Source of the DNA: Heligmosomoides polygyrus polygyrus
Taxonomy: Eukaryota > Nematoda > Chromadorea > Rhabditida > Heligmosomidae
Length of the DNA: 64,000 nucleotides
Assembly: GCA_947396885.1 (NCBI GenBank)
Contig: OX377204.1
Location: 44,813,139 to 44,877,138, forward strand
Direction of reading: 5' to 3'
Under the pieces are notes generated by a model that was not told the DNA's origin, did not search any database, and worked only from the letters and a program-made list of their open reading frames with translations. The first letter of the stretch is position 1, and the number at the start of each line of letters is the position of its first letter. This document shows positions 31,939 through 41,641 of this stretch, piece by piece. The position numbers and the translations under genes are program-made.

Positions 31939-32078
31939 CTCTCCGCCGTGACCTTCGCGTTTGTGACAATACTTCGGTCATGATCCACCACAAGGACAAA
32001 GTCTATCTGATTTCCGGTATTCCCGCTGTAGAACGAGATGAGGTGGGAGTCACGTTTACGAAACACGTTGTTCACTAT
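31939..32078 (-). pseudogene. RTE-B endonuclease fragment
   Basis: A short piece reads FRKRDSHLISFYSGNT and QIDFVLVVDHDRSIVTNAKV on the minus strand, the C-terminal part of the endonuclease domain. It continues from the copy 4 linker segment and is followed by the segment at 34732. Confidence 0.85.
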
Positions 32079-33006
32079 CTCAGACAATCCATCGGGTGAA
32101 CCGCAGACCGAACCGCCCCCAATCAACCTTGCCGTCCAAACGGCGGACGTCCGGCGGGGGCGTGGCATGGGCGTAACACCTTGCGTTTGCCTCGAAACAA
32201 ACACGGAGTGATCGCCGTTTGCACAGACAGATAGATAAGGAGCGCTTTGATTCGCGATTCACAAGCCAGCTTTAGGTGAGATCATTATCATCGGCGTATC
32301 GACGGCGATAGGTCGTGAGTCCACAGCTACATCATTTATTTTGTCCTTCTCTGTCAACAATATTTGGTATTAAGTGGCTCCGGAGGAGCGAGTCAACATG
32401 TAAGTCACCCGAATACGGCATGTTGTGTTGCATGAAGATGAAAGTTTTATGCAGCATAGACGTGTTCTACCCTTGTGCTGTACTGATGATAAACCACTAC
32501 GAAACCACTACTTATGAATATGGAAGTTTTCCTTCTTACGAAGGGGTATGATCACTTAGTGCTGCAACCCTAGTAGGTGGTGACGCTCTTAAAAGATCAC
32601 ATAAGAACTGTACGGGTTCTGTACTGAAATATGTGAACTCACTCCTTCCGTTGAAAACAACTGCACTAACGAAAGCAAAATAAATAACATAAAAAATGGA
32701 AATATATAACATTTGAGAGCTACTTCGGGACGTTTTCAAATGATTGTTCCTACTTACTGGGACCTAAACTTAGATTGGCTAGTCTGTGCGTAAAAGGTTG
32801 ACTGAATGCGTCTTAGCCGTTTTCTATTTTACTGGTGTTGTATGCTCTGTTCCTGAAAGAAGATCCGTTCTCGATACAGTTGAAGTGCGGAAGTCACTCT
32901 TACTAAATTAGCATCAAGAACGTTTTTTAAAGTTCCCCCTCCGCACTAGGAACTCGGAAACTGAGTCTATCCGGGAAACGAGGTTGGCGGAGTTGGCGCA
33001 TTTCTA

Positions 33007-34130
33007 TTAGGTTGGTGCATAAGTTCTCGGACATTTGATCTCTCCTGAATTGAAAGCGCATTTCCCCGCCAAATTTCTTACGTTATCAACGCGTAAATGA
33101 TCAATCGATAGAAAAAGGAAAGGGCTACAAAACTGTTCCTAACATTTACTTCTTCGTTGTTAACGTCAGCTATTATGGCTAAGCAATTCATCCCAACTGA
33201 GACGCATATTCGGCACGTCATGTTATTCCTGCATCAATCTGGCCTCAATGCCAACGAATCGTATCGTCGCCTGAAGGATGTTTACAACGAGAGTGCTCCT
33301 GCTCGAAGTACAGTGTACCAGTGGCTCTCGAAATTTGCAGTTGGTGAATTCTCCGTTGAAGGTAATGAACGAGAAGGGCGCCCGATGACACTGGATTTGG
33401 ATGGCCTCCGAAGTAGAGTGGAGGCGGACCCATACCAAACCACTCGCGAACTATCAAGCACTCTTGGTGTTAGTCACTTAACAGTCGTTCGAGGATTCAA
33501 GTCGATTGGCAAGGTGCAAAAATTGGGTCGCTGGGTACCTCACGACTTGACACAACATGACATGGATCGCAGAGCCGATGTCGCTCTGTCTCTCCTTACT
33601 CTCAGACGTACCCACGGATGGCTGGACAACCTTGTCACCTTTGATGAGAAGTGGATACTCTACTCTAATTATAACCGGCGTGCACAGTGGGTTAACGCAA
33701 CTGGAGAGGCAGAGAACGTTCCGAAACCCGACCTTTACGTGAAAAAGGTGATGCTATGCATTTGGTGGAGCGTTCTTGGCGTAGAATACTGGGAGCTGCC
33801 TGACGAAGGGATAACAGTGACGGCAGAGGTTTACGTCAACCAACTGAAGAAGTTGAGGGCCCACCTTCAAACCAACTAATATTCCTACCACAATCTTAGT
33901 AAGATGTGTTTAGGTACAACATCGGAACAGACGTTTTATGATCCTGTCTTGTCTCTTAGTTTTGGGAATAAGGCAGATGCAGATCCTCTTTCATGCCCCG
34001 CCATCATCCAATCTGAATTTGCATGTGGGTCCTCACATCGTGAAGCGTCTAGAGAGCTTCTTTGCCAAATATAAGCACGCTGATGTTGCGATTAAGAACC
34101 TCTGGCTCCGTCCAAGCTATGACTGAACCG
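33007..34130 (+). mobile_element. Mariner element, cecropia/bandit-like, 3' part degenerate
   Basis: TA at 33005-33006 is followed by TTAGGTTGGTGCATAAGTTC, a typical mariner inverted-repeat end resembling those of Hsmar1 and the hookworm bandit element (family knowledge). A transposase frame follows at 33157. No matching right inverted repeat was found, so the 3' end is lost or strongly diverged. The end given is approximate and marks the last weakly transposase-like reading. Confidence 0.85.
33157..33879 (+). pseudogene. Mariner transposase, C-terminally truncated
   Basis: The 240-codon frame holds the N-terminal paired helix-turn-helix DNA-binding region (about residues 15-120, with TVYQWLSKF and TTRELSSTLGVSHLTVVR), the linker motif WVPHDL at 126-131, and the first catalytic aspartate in VTFDEKW (D163). 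A full mariner transposase has about 345 residues with two more catalytic aspartates. The HDNARPH and PYSPDL regions are missing, and only a blurred trace (HAPPSSNLN) follows near 33990. The methionine at 33175 (MAKQFIP) is the likelier start than 33157. Inactive. Confidence 0.88.
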
Positions 34131-34473
34131 TTTTGTCTTCTGTTAGGTTAGTTATTAGTTGCTACATTTCGTTGATTTATGCGTTGTGTTTGCTGTTTCT
34201 TATATTTATTTTCGTGTTTCGTTTGTCAAATAATACAGTACGTTTTGTGAAGATAGATGTTCTGTAAAGGACACGTTCGACCGAACTTTGAGTTGCCATA
34301 GTGGTTTGCAGTTCATTCCCGCATTTCGGTTCAGCTCCTCAGCTAGCGTCCACTATGCGTTTAGCGGTGGTAGCACATTCCACAGAATGGGTTACCACCT
34401 CCAAAAGGCAGCATATGGTCAGCTTAGATGCGGGAATCGTATGAACAGCACGCCATGATAGCAAGCTGTGTCG

Positions 34474-34575
34474 CGGTTATGAACCGCCGGTCCTATCGAC
34501 ATTAGAGGTTGTGAACCGCCAGTCATATCTATATTGGTGGTTATGAACCGCAGACCATCAGTGGTTGTGGACCGC
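34474..34575 (+). repeat. Four GGTTRTGRACCGC subterminal repeats
   Basis: GGTTATGAACCGC or one-base variants at 34474-34486, 34507-34519, 34539-34551 and 34563-34575, spaced 33, 32 and 24 bp. The first is a perfect 6-bp palindrome around ATG (GCGGTT-ATG-AACCGC). Related words lie near the other end of the same element (32099-32125). Possible transposase-binding array, by analogy with other elements. Confidence 0.7.
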
Positions 34576-34731
34576 AGGCGTTAAGGTTGTCAAACGCCGG
34601 TGGAACGGCGGATATCTCGGGGCAAACGGCAGACGTTTCGGGTCAGTACCGCTCACTTCGTCTTGTCGACCGCTTGCGGTCGAGATTGTGACCGGCAGTT
34701 GGCTTGCGGTCCACCCGCCACAGTGTCTGAG

Positions 34732-35447
34732 ATGGTGAGGTTATGCGATTCCACATACTCAATGATACGCTGAACATCTACGTTACGCGACAAAGCCACG
34801 GACCAGGACCGAAAGCCACATGGTGAAATCCATCATGTCAGCTGTATCCGTCTTTCGTCGCGCATACGTGCTCATTAAGGTTGCCAGCGACTACAGTGAC
34901 ATCCTTCGACGATACCTCTGCTTTCTTATCTTCGAGCATGCTCCAAAACTTGGCTTGCTCTGAGCAGCTGAGCACCGGGTCTGTGGTGCATACGCAGAGA
35001 AGAAGTGATAGAGGCGTTCCTTAGCGGCGACAACAATCTTCATCAATCGATCGTCAAAGCGCTCGACGCTTGCAATCGAATCACGAAACCGTTCGGAGAC
35101 GATTATTCCGACACCACTTGTGTTCCAGGGACTTCCACATAGAACGGCATTGAAGCCTTGATCTTACCCCTTGACTTGTGGCAGGACCACCTCGTCAACA
35201 TCACCGTAGAGAAACCAACTCCTCTTCGCTCCAGTGCTTCTACCAACTAGCATGAGCTGCCCATCAACGTACGCATATTTAGCGTATCTACGCGGGTCCT
35301 GCTTATGTTACGGGCTTTCGGACCAGTTTAGTTCCCCCCCCCCCTCCCGATACCATCCTCACACCAGGGACCCTCGCATAGCTGTCACACTCTCTGCGAG
35401 TGCGCGTCGGTGCCCCCTGACGCCGCAGCACTATCTCGAAAAACTTA
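34732..35447 (-). pseudogene. RTE-B endonuclease N-terminal part and leader
   Basis: Minus-strand sequence matches 47740-48365 of copy 6. It covers the first half of the endonuclease and the leader upstream of it, with several stops and a C10 run near 35335. It is cut at 35445-35447 by the next nested element. Confidence 0.8.
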
Positions 35448-36154
35448 AGGCCCCGAACTTCTGCGGCAACGCCTCAAATCTTTAACCGTAGGACAGAGAC
35501 ACAGAGCTCGCCACCAGTGGCGAGCGGCGGCGATGAGCTCAGCGGCACCGCTGGCGCAGCCGGCGATGCCGGTGAGCTCACCGCCGCCGGCGATAATGAT
35601 GTGAATCATGATTGCCGTCGCCGCTCCAGCGGCGCGGGCAGAGACTGCCTTCGATGAGTAAAGGCCCCCGCAGACTTCTGCGGCGTTGCCGCTGCCCTAT
35701 GCTTAACCATAGGGCAGGGACGCAGAGCTCGCCGCCAGCGGCGTCGTCCAGCGGCACCGGCGGCGTCGCCCAGCGGCACCGGCGGCGTAGCTGGCGGAAA
35801 TGACTTGAATCATCCCACCCGGCGGTGCCGCTCCAGCGTCTGTCTCTCTGCGCTCTGCGCTCTGCCCTTTCGCGGCGGGATCCAGAGCGGAGACGGTCGA
35901 TGCGGGCGCGCGATCGTCATCGGGGCGCGTTATTGTTAAGCACCAGTCGATCCCGACTATAAACAGTACAGTACCTCGCCGTCACCGCTCCCACTGATGA
36001 TGAGTCGAGCCGCTGAGCGGCGCCGCTCGGCAGCGCCGCTCAGCGGCTGGGGCCTTAATGCCGCTGAGCTGCGCCCGCGGCTTCCGCTGAGCGGCATGAC
36101 TCATCGTTATCGCCGTCCTCCGACCGCCGCTCGTCGCAAAGTGAGCGGAGGCCT
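35448..36154. mobile_element. 707-bp GC-rich PIF/Harbinger-like MITE with TTA duplication
   Basis: It starts AGGCCCCGAACTTCTGCGGC after TTA (35445-35447) and ends GGAGGCCT before TTA (36155-36157). RTE-B sequence resumes directly after. Three-base TWA duplications and AGGCC termini suggest PIF/Harbinger mobilisation (inference). The interior is very GC-rich with many CAGCGGC/GCCGCTG palindromes and no open frame of note. It holds a second element of the same type. Confidence 0.75.
35662..36055. mobile_element. 394-bp MITE nested inside the previous one, TAA duplication
   Basis: TAA (35659-35661) precedes AGGCCCCCGCAGACTTCTGC and TAA (36056-36058) follows GGGGCCT. The left terminus nearly equals that of the 143-bp element at 36223, so they are family members. 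It lies wholly inside 35448-36154. Confidence 0.65.
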
Positions 36155-36222
36155 TTATACTGTCATATACCATATGGTGCTTAGAGACTGTCGCCTGCAA
36201 TCGAGTGTCCGTGTTCGGCTTA

Positions 36223-36365
36223 AGGCCCCCACAGAGTTCTGCGGCAACGCCGCTCGCCGCAATGGTCAAGGATAGGGCAGGTACGCCGCCGGCGGCGAGC
36301 TCTGCGTCTCTGCCCTATGGCTAAGCAAAGGGCCGCGGCACTGCCGCAGAACTCTGTGGGGGCCT
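36223..36365. mobile_element. 143-bp MITE with perfect 24-bp inverted ends and TTA duplication
   Basis: TTA at 36220-36222 and 36366-36368. The terminal 24 bases (beginning AGGCCCCCACAGAGTTCT) are exact inverses of each other. RTE-B leader sequence (GTGTCCGTGTTCGGCTTA, then GCTCGCA) continues across the insertion, as in the uninterrupted copy at 48448-48475. The interior includes CGCCGCCGGCGGCG. Perfect ends suggest a fairly young insertion. Confidence 0.9.
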
Positions 36366-36656
36366 TTAGCTCGCACAGTCAGCAGTTTTCAGTGGCACCA
36401 CGTGGAGGAACGGACATCGCCCCCAGGAGGACAAACTGTAACAGCCTGTTCAGTGCGTGCTTCATGGGTAAATAAAGAGCTGTGTATCGGACGGCAACTC
36501 CAGACAACACATCGCCAAACAAACTCGTCCGAACAAAAACTGCAGAATTTCTAAACTGTCCAAAGGAGTGCATGGTTCTGCGTAATTTTCAACAGGTCCC
36601 TTATACAGTGTTACTTGTTCGGATTTTTGAGAAAGATTCCAAAGGAGGAATCTCAC

Positions 36657-36762
36657 CATGTAGAAGAAGAGCCCAAAAATATATTCCGACAGTTTATGAA
36701 GCCTTGGTCGTCGCCACTGCTCATAACTAAGAACTGTTCGTTACAGTAGTTGTCAGAGATAG
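36657..36762 (-). CDS. Possible further C-type lectin exon
   Basis: A minus-strand segment preceded by GATAAAG and followed by GTGAGA reads SDNYCNEQFLVMSSGDDQGF and then FINC, which resembles the cysteine and Gly-Phe/Trp pattern near the end of a C-type lectin domain. It is in the right phase to follow the exon at 37235-37330. The acceptor is weak and no final exon was found, so this is tentative. Confidence 0.3.
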
Positions 36763-37234
36763 CTTTATCTTATCATTAGTTGATAATAATGAAAAGAGTT
36801 ATGATCACTTGCAAATACCAGTCGACATTGTCGGAAGCTTTCGGCCCGACCGCACGGCAACGTTAGCTAGGGACAAATTGAAACCCATTGTGTTAGCCTG
36901 ATCCAAACTCCTGCACCACGTCTGACACTTTTCAAGCATGCTAATCTTCATTTTAAATAGGTATCAATCAACAAAGCGATCACCATCATGACTCAGCCAA
37001 GTGCTGCACACTTGCACATGCAGCGCAATTCGAACCAACCTAAAACCTAGAGTCTTTGGCAGATGGTCATCAGCTATACTCAAAGCGAAGCACGTTCTGC
37101 AGCGCTTGGCTCACAACAGTTATAAGCTTGATATCGGCTACGTTTCCGCTCTCCAACTTCAGTATCTAGCAGTGTCTATGCAATGAGGCCATCTGCTTTA
37201 GATTTGACCTTTCATCCAAAGAAAAAGTGCGAAC

Positions 37235-40200
37235 CTTTGAAATTTGAGTAGGCGAATTTTCTGTTGTCGGCCCATTTCCACGTGCCGCCACCAACATAGG
37301 CTCCGATGTAGAGCTTTGAGATAGAGGGTGCTGTAAGCATCTGCGAATAAGGCCAGCTGTCCAATGTGAGTACAGTAGGGTCTACCTCGAAGAACTCTGG
37401 CGGCGTAGTCGTTCTCGACGTCAGACTGAATAGACAATAAGTGACCACCTAGGTACTGACACACTGACTCGGCAGACTCCCACGTGGTTTCGATACTGAA
37501 ATTAATCTTGTGGAGATCATTCCAGGTTTGGAGTTACATGCAACATGTATGCAGATGATCTACAAATGTTCAAAGTTATCACAAAGGACCAAGACTAACC
37601 ATGTTCAAGCCACGATTGGCTAGATTTATTTGTTTCATTTATTTATTTAAGGCATAGACAAGAGTCTAGCATCGTAACAACACAATCCTATTATATAATA
37701 TGGTATAACACAGCATTCTGAACGAGACATTATCAGCATTAAAAACCTTGTTATGAAATCTAACAACCAAAGAGTAAAAGACTTAAATCGTCGCAAAGAC
37801 CCACAACCTTGCGCAGATAACCTCGCAAGATCTTTTCAAGTAGCACGATGAACTCCTTCACAAACCTGTCGGCTAGAAATTCGCACTTCTATTTGGCAAC
37901 CGATAGCCGGAGTTTGAACTTTCCTCTTGTGGATCCTATCAGTACCCCGTCGTAGAAATCATACGGATTGATATAAAGTTTACTAGCTAGAATTCCGTAC
38001 CTTCCTTCTACTTTCCAGCGAAGAAAGGGACAGATTTAGCGCTCTTTGAGGCCCTTGTGGTATAGTACTATAATCCATCGAAAAACACCTCATCATAAGC
38101 ATCCTTGCATCCCAAACTGTTGGGTCACTTTCCAAACGGCCTCTTCTCTCAGTTGGATTAAACACGGTTGTAGATGTTCGGATTAGTGAAGTAATCTGAA
38201 CGCAGTAATCTAAATTTTGACGTCCATTATAAATCTTTGGTAAAATTGGCAAATTTTTGCACCTACAACCTTCCCAAACCTTGAAAGAGTAATAATACTG
38301 ATTTCAATTTGCGTGCTTACAAGAGTAAGTGCGACCCAAGCATAAGTTGTGAACAGCTGAGTTCAGCTCTCTAAGGAGGTAACACGGAAATAGACCAGAA
38401 TATTCTCACTCGCAAAGTGCGGAATATGAAAGAGTGGGAAGGACTAACTAGGAGATCTGCACTAAATCCTTTGCTTGATTAAAGCCAAATCTAGCTAAAT
38501 TAGGGTAATCCCTCGTGCATACTTCCCGTCGCCGCGATGAGTTCTGCAGAGCGACGCGAGAGGACTTGAATCTCTCGTGGCATCGCTCATCGCTCTGCAA
38601 AGGAGCGTGACTGCGATCCGCCCAGGACCAACTCTAAACACCGCGCGCGGCGTATGCCATGACCGCGATGAGCGCGGGAAGACATCGCGCGTACCGGCCG
38701 CCTCCGTTGCGGCAGCCGCGGCGAAGTTTCCTTTGACTAATCGGCCGCGCGCGGCGGATCGGCCATGAGCTGAGCGCTGCGATGTCATCGCGGCGATGGA
38801 AGTCCTCGGCCTAAGGCCCCGTGCATACTTCCCGTCGCCGCGATTCCATCGCGGCGATGAGTTTTGCAGAGCGACGCGAAAGAATTTGAATTTCTCTGTG
38901 CTCGACGCATCGCCCATCGCTCTGCAATGGGGCGCGACGGCGATCCGCCCAGGACCAAACGCTAAACACCGCGCGCGGCGCGAAAAAGTATGCTATGCCC
39001 GCGATGGGCGCGGGAAGCCATCGCGCATGCCGACCGTTACTGTTGCGGCGGCCGCGGCGAGGTTTCCTTTGACTATTCGACCGCGTGCGGCGGAATGGTC
39101 ATGAACTGAGCGCCGCGATGGCATCGCGGCGATGGAAGTATGCCCCCGGCCTAAAGCGGTAGCAGTACGCTAACTGCGGAAGCAGCATAGTAGTGAGATT
39201 GACCGTCGTGGGCGGGGGCATACTTCCATCGCCGCGATGCTATCGCAGTGCTCAGTTCATGACCATTCCACCGCGCACGGCCGAATAGTCAAGGGAAACT
39301 TCGCCGCGGCCGCCGCAACAGTAGCGGACGGCATGCGCGATAGCTTCCCGCGCCCATCGCGGCCATGGCATACTTTTTGGCGCCGCGCGCGGTGTTTAGC
39401 TCTGGCCCTGGGTGACTCGCCGTCGCGCTCCCTTGCAGAGCGATGATCGATGCGACGAGCGCTGAGGACTCCACATCATCTCCCGTCGCTCTGCAAAACT
39501 CATCGCCGCGATTCCATCGCGGCGACGGGAAGTATGCACGAGGCCTTATTCAGGGCGGCCCACAAGTGCTGCAACAAAAGCCTTGTCGTGTAAAGACGGC
39601 CAGAATTGGCCATATTTAGTACAATACAAAACGCCATTTGCGCATGCATTACTGATTCACGTCGGATAAGGACCCAAACTACCATTCATAACGGCTCACT
39701 CCTAGCTAAATGAGAGCCCTCAAATATTGAGAGTAGCTAGATTTGCATGTCGCGTCACAGCACCTCTGCTGGAATTTTGTTCCACATTTCTTCCAAAGAC
39801 GGTATCAGACTTTCCCTTTCTCTATGCTCTGCACAACATGACAACGCCTATGAGTACTCAGCTTTTCCTTCGAACTTAAAAAGAAACTCAACAAGTCAAT
39901 TTTCATCTGACAATGAGTGAAGTGTCGCAGACTTTATACACCAAATAATATCTCTTCTATGCCAATTATGATCTCTACATGGCTATCCAGTTCCTCCCTG
40001 ATCTGACGTTTGGGCACTTGGCAGTCGTCACAAACAGTGAAAGACGTTTTACTCACTCCGTTATCATCAACGGTTTCTGGACTCGCATTTTTTCACTGGC
40101 CCTGCATTGGACGACAAAACGTGTGAGCAACTTTGCATAGAATGAGAAAACAAGAGCAAGCCAAACAGCAGAAATGAGGGCATGTTGGTAGCAGGGCAAA

Positions 40201-40339
40201 AGGAGGCCGCTGCTATGAGAACTCACTTCGAAACTGTATAGCATTGTGTCGAGTTGAAAGCTTTCACGGCACTATAAGGACAGGCCGCTTCGGATGATCG
40301 GAACAGCGCTACAAGTAGAAGAAAGAGCGGAGCTACCAT
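37235..40339 (-). CDS. C-type lectin domain protein, secreted, three supported exons
   Basis: Exon 1 (40339-40227) encodes a signal peptide (MVAPLFLLLVALFRSSEA) followed by ACPYSAVKAFNSTQCY, and ends at GTGAGT. Exon 2 (37495-37386) starts after TTAATTTCAG and reads TTWESAESVCQYLGGHLLSI, then SDVENDYAA. Exon 3 (37330-37235) reads LYIGAYVGGGTWKWADNRKF. Intron phases match at both joins; intron 2 is 55 bp and intron 1 is 2,731 bp. The C-x12-C pair and the CxxLGGHLxSIxSxxEN and WxWAD motifs are those of a long-form C-type lectin fold, a large secreted family in nematodes that includes many host-interaction proteins. The C-terminal part is missing or undetected. Intron 1 is loaded with transposon fragments. 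Confidence 0.72.
37531..37622 (+). pseudogene. Small RT fossil (YADD motif) in lectin intron 1
   Basis: NMYADDLQMFKVITKDQD followed, after a frame change, by HVQATIG. This is the catalytic C motif and following segment of a CR1/Jockey-type reverse transcriptase, and fewer than 100 bp survive. Confidence 0.55.
37623..38280 (-). mobile_element. 3' end of a non-LTR retrotransposon with AAATAAATAAATGAAAC tail
   Basis: The plus-strand word TTTATTTGTTTCATTTATTTATTTA (37625-37650) reads as an AAATA-type tail on the minus strand, like that at 53666-53680. Upstream, a minus-strand frame at 37983-38252 ends in VW and YDG-type segments reminiscent of a CR1-like C-terminus, but the match is weak. Confidence 0.4.
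38509..38811 (+). mobile_element. GC-rich MITE, copy 1, TAA-flanked
   Basis: TAA (38506-38508), then TCCCTCGTGCATACTTCCCG to GGAAGTCCTCGGCC, then TAA (38812-38814). Contains ACACCGCGCGCGGCG and CGCGGCGATGG words shared with copies 2 and 3. The termini are imperfect inverse repeats. Confidence 0.75.
38815..39151 (+). mobile_element. GC-rich MITE, copy 2, TAA-flanked
   Basis: Starts GGCCCCGTGCATACTTCCCG and ends GGAAGTATGCCCCCGGCC, with TAA at 38812-38814 (shared with copy 1) and 39152-39154. The subterminal TCGCCGCGATTCCATCGCGG block is itself palindromic. Confidence 0.8.
39208..39545 (-). mobile_element. GC-rich MITE, copy 3, inverted
   Basis: Inverse of copy 2: begins GGGGCATACTTCCATCGCCG and ends GGGAAGTATGCACGAGGCC, followed by TTA at 39546-39548. 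The left TTA/TAA is not evident, so the exact left end is uncertain. Confidence 0.75.
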
Positions 40340-41591
40340 TTGAGCCGATCACTAGTGTACCAGAGTTGTAAAGCTTATCACCGTTCGGAGTGAAATCATT
40401 TCCTGAGCCGTAATCAGTTTCCGCAGCTCTCGCTCGCGAAAAATGTGCCGCCATAAATGAAAAGCGTAGTAGAGTTTTAAAAGGAAGTAACCACTAGACG
40501 TTGCGATTAAAATAGCGCTCATCAATTTCTTAGTTCTTTCTTTAGCTGGACATGAAAAGCCACTGACTTCAACTTATTTAATTTTTTAGTATGTGCGCGA
40601 CTAACCAGCAACAAAATCCACGGAAGTGTGAATACTGTACATAGGCGATATACGACATCTGGAGTGCCGCGGGAGGTCGCAAGGGCAGCGAGCGGCCCGC
40701 TGCCGTGTCCGCTCTCGGGCCGAAGCGCAGCCCCAAACTTGCTTCGGCGGCCGAAGAGGTGAAAATAGTTTTCAGTTTGAATACGGACAATATTACATCC
40801 TTGGCAAGCTCGCAACGAGCTGAAAAATGCTGTTCAGTTGATTTTTCGAATAAATTCATCCATAAAGAGGTAAGCGACTGAAACAAAATTTTCTGTTGTT
40901 TTCGTCAAACTTTGGCCGCATAGAAATCTACTTTTAACGGCCAAAATCTTTTCGTTCTTTTTAGATTCGAATGTTTTTGTGGTCTACTGTAGACCACAAA
41001 TAACACAGCTTTCATACTTATCCTGTACAGGAGCAACCGAAGTTCAAAGGTAGGGAAGATCCTACGCCGCATGTTGAGATTGGACCAATCCCTTGTTGGA
41101 AAAAAGAAAATCTAGTAATTTCTGTCCATTTCTCAAAGCCATTTTACACGTTTTATAAAGATCATCGTTTCCACAATGGAATAGCAGAATACAGCCTTCT
41201 GTAGCAGGCTACTAGTCTGGTAATTCCTAACCGAATCTTAGGTTTCCGCGCGTTTGCGCTTATCTGAAATCGGGCCTATGTTATTCAAACTTGACACTAT
41301 TTAGTACCACAATGACACTTGATGCGTAACAAATACAGATCTGCTGAAACAATAGAGGATTTCTGAATTTCGATAAACCTCGTCAACGAAAAGTCTTTAG
41401 GACATGCCACTGGGGATCTCGGAGGGGTCGTAAATCAATTAACGGAGCCGAGGAAGCAAAAGCTTCATAACTAGGTAGCTGTGCAATCGTTTTAGATGAT
41501 GTTTAGATCGCTGGATAGAAAACGAGACGGGGCTTCTAATGGTTTTAACAATTTTTTAAACAAATAACTTTGAAAAGAGTTATGGCAATGC
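40340..41591. other. No gene seen upstream of the lectin exon
   Basis: This stretch should include the promoter of the lectin gene, but no clear TATA or trans-splice signal can be claimed. Bases 40680-40770 are GC-rich. Otherwise featureless. Confidence 0.4.
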
Positions 41592-41627
41592 GACGCTTTG
41601 TGACGGAATAATCCGTCGCAAAGCGTC
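41592..41627. repeat. 16-bp stem hairpin
   Basis: GACGCTTTGTGACGGA, loop ATAA, then TCCGTCGCAAAGCGTC, which is its inverse with one mismatch. A run of T follows. It lies just upstream of an RTE-A copy. Confidence 0.75.
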
Positions 41628-41641
41628 TTTTTTGCAAAGAA

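Larger units (their letters stand above)
32079..34731. mobile_element. 2,653-bp DNA transposon with CTCAGACA termini and subterminal repeats
   Basis: The left end CTCAGACAATCCATCGGGTG and the right end (inverse: CTCAGACACTGTGGCGGGTG) align without gaps for about 30 bp, with conserved CTCAGACA, CGGGTG and ACCGCA blocks. AT at 32077-32078 and 34732-34733 may be the target duplication. Both subterminal regions are crowded with AACCGC/GCGGTT words. No own transposase is visible, and a mariner copy sits inside (33007 onward). Removing the element rejoins two adjacent pieces of the RTE-B endonuclease. Superfamily not assigned. Confidence 0.75.
29571..36443 (-). mobile_element. RTE family B copy 4: one element broken by at least four insertions
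   Basis: The flanks carry a 17-bp duplication with two mismatches: GAGGACAAACTATAATA at 29571-29587 and GAGGACAAACTGTAACA at 36427-36443. RTE-B sequence occupies 29588-31184, 31939-32078, 34732-35447, 36155-36222 and 36366-36426, in consistent order and orientation, from 3' tail (left) to 5' terminus (right). The gaps are an uncharacterised ~750-bp insert, a 2,653-bp DNA transposon holding a mariner, and two MITE-like elements, one with another inside it. The RTE pieces add up to about 2.6 kb; an internal RT deletion accounts for most of the shortfall from the ~3.07-kb copy 6. Confidence 0.88.

Noticed and set aside
34474..34575. CRISPR-like spaced repeats
   Set aside because: Only four short, unequal repeats at irregular 24-33-bp spacing in a eukaryotic transposon end; better explained as subterminal repeats.
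36482..36730. 82-codon plus-strand frame
   Set aside because: Antisense to the possible lectin exon at 36657-36762 and without domain similarity.
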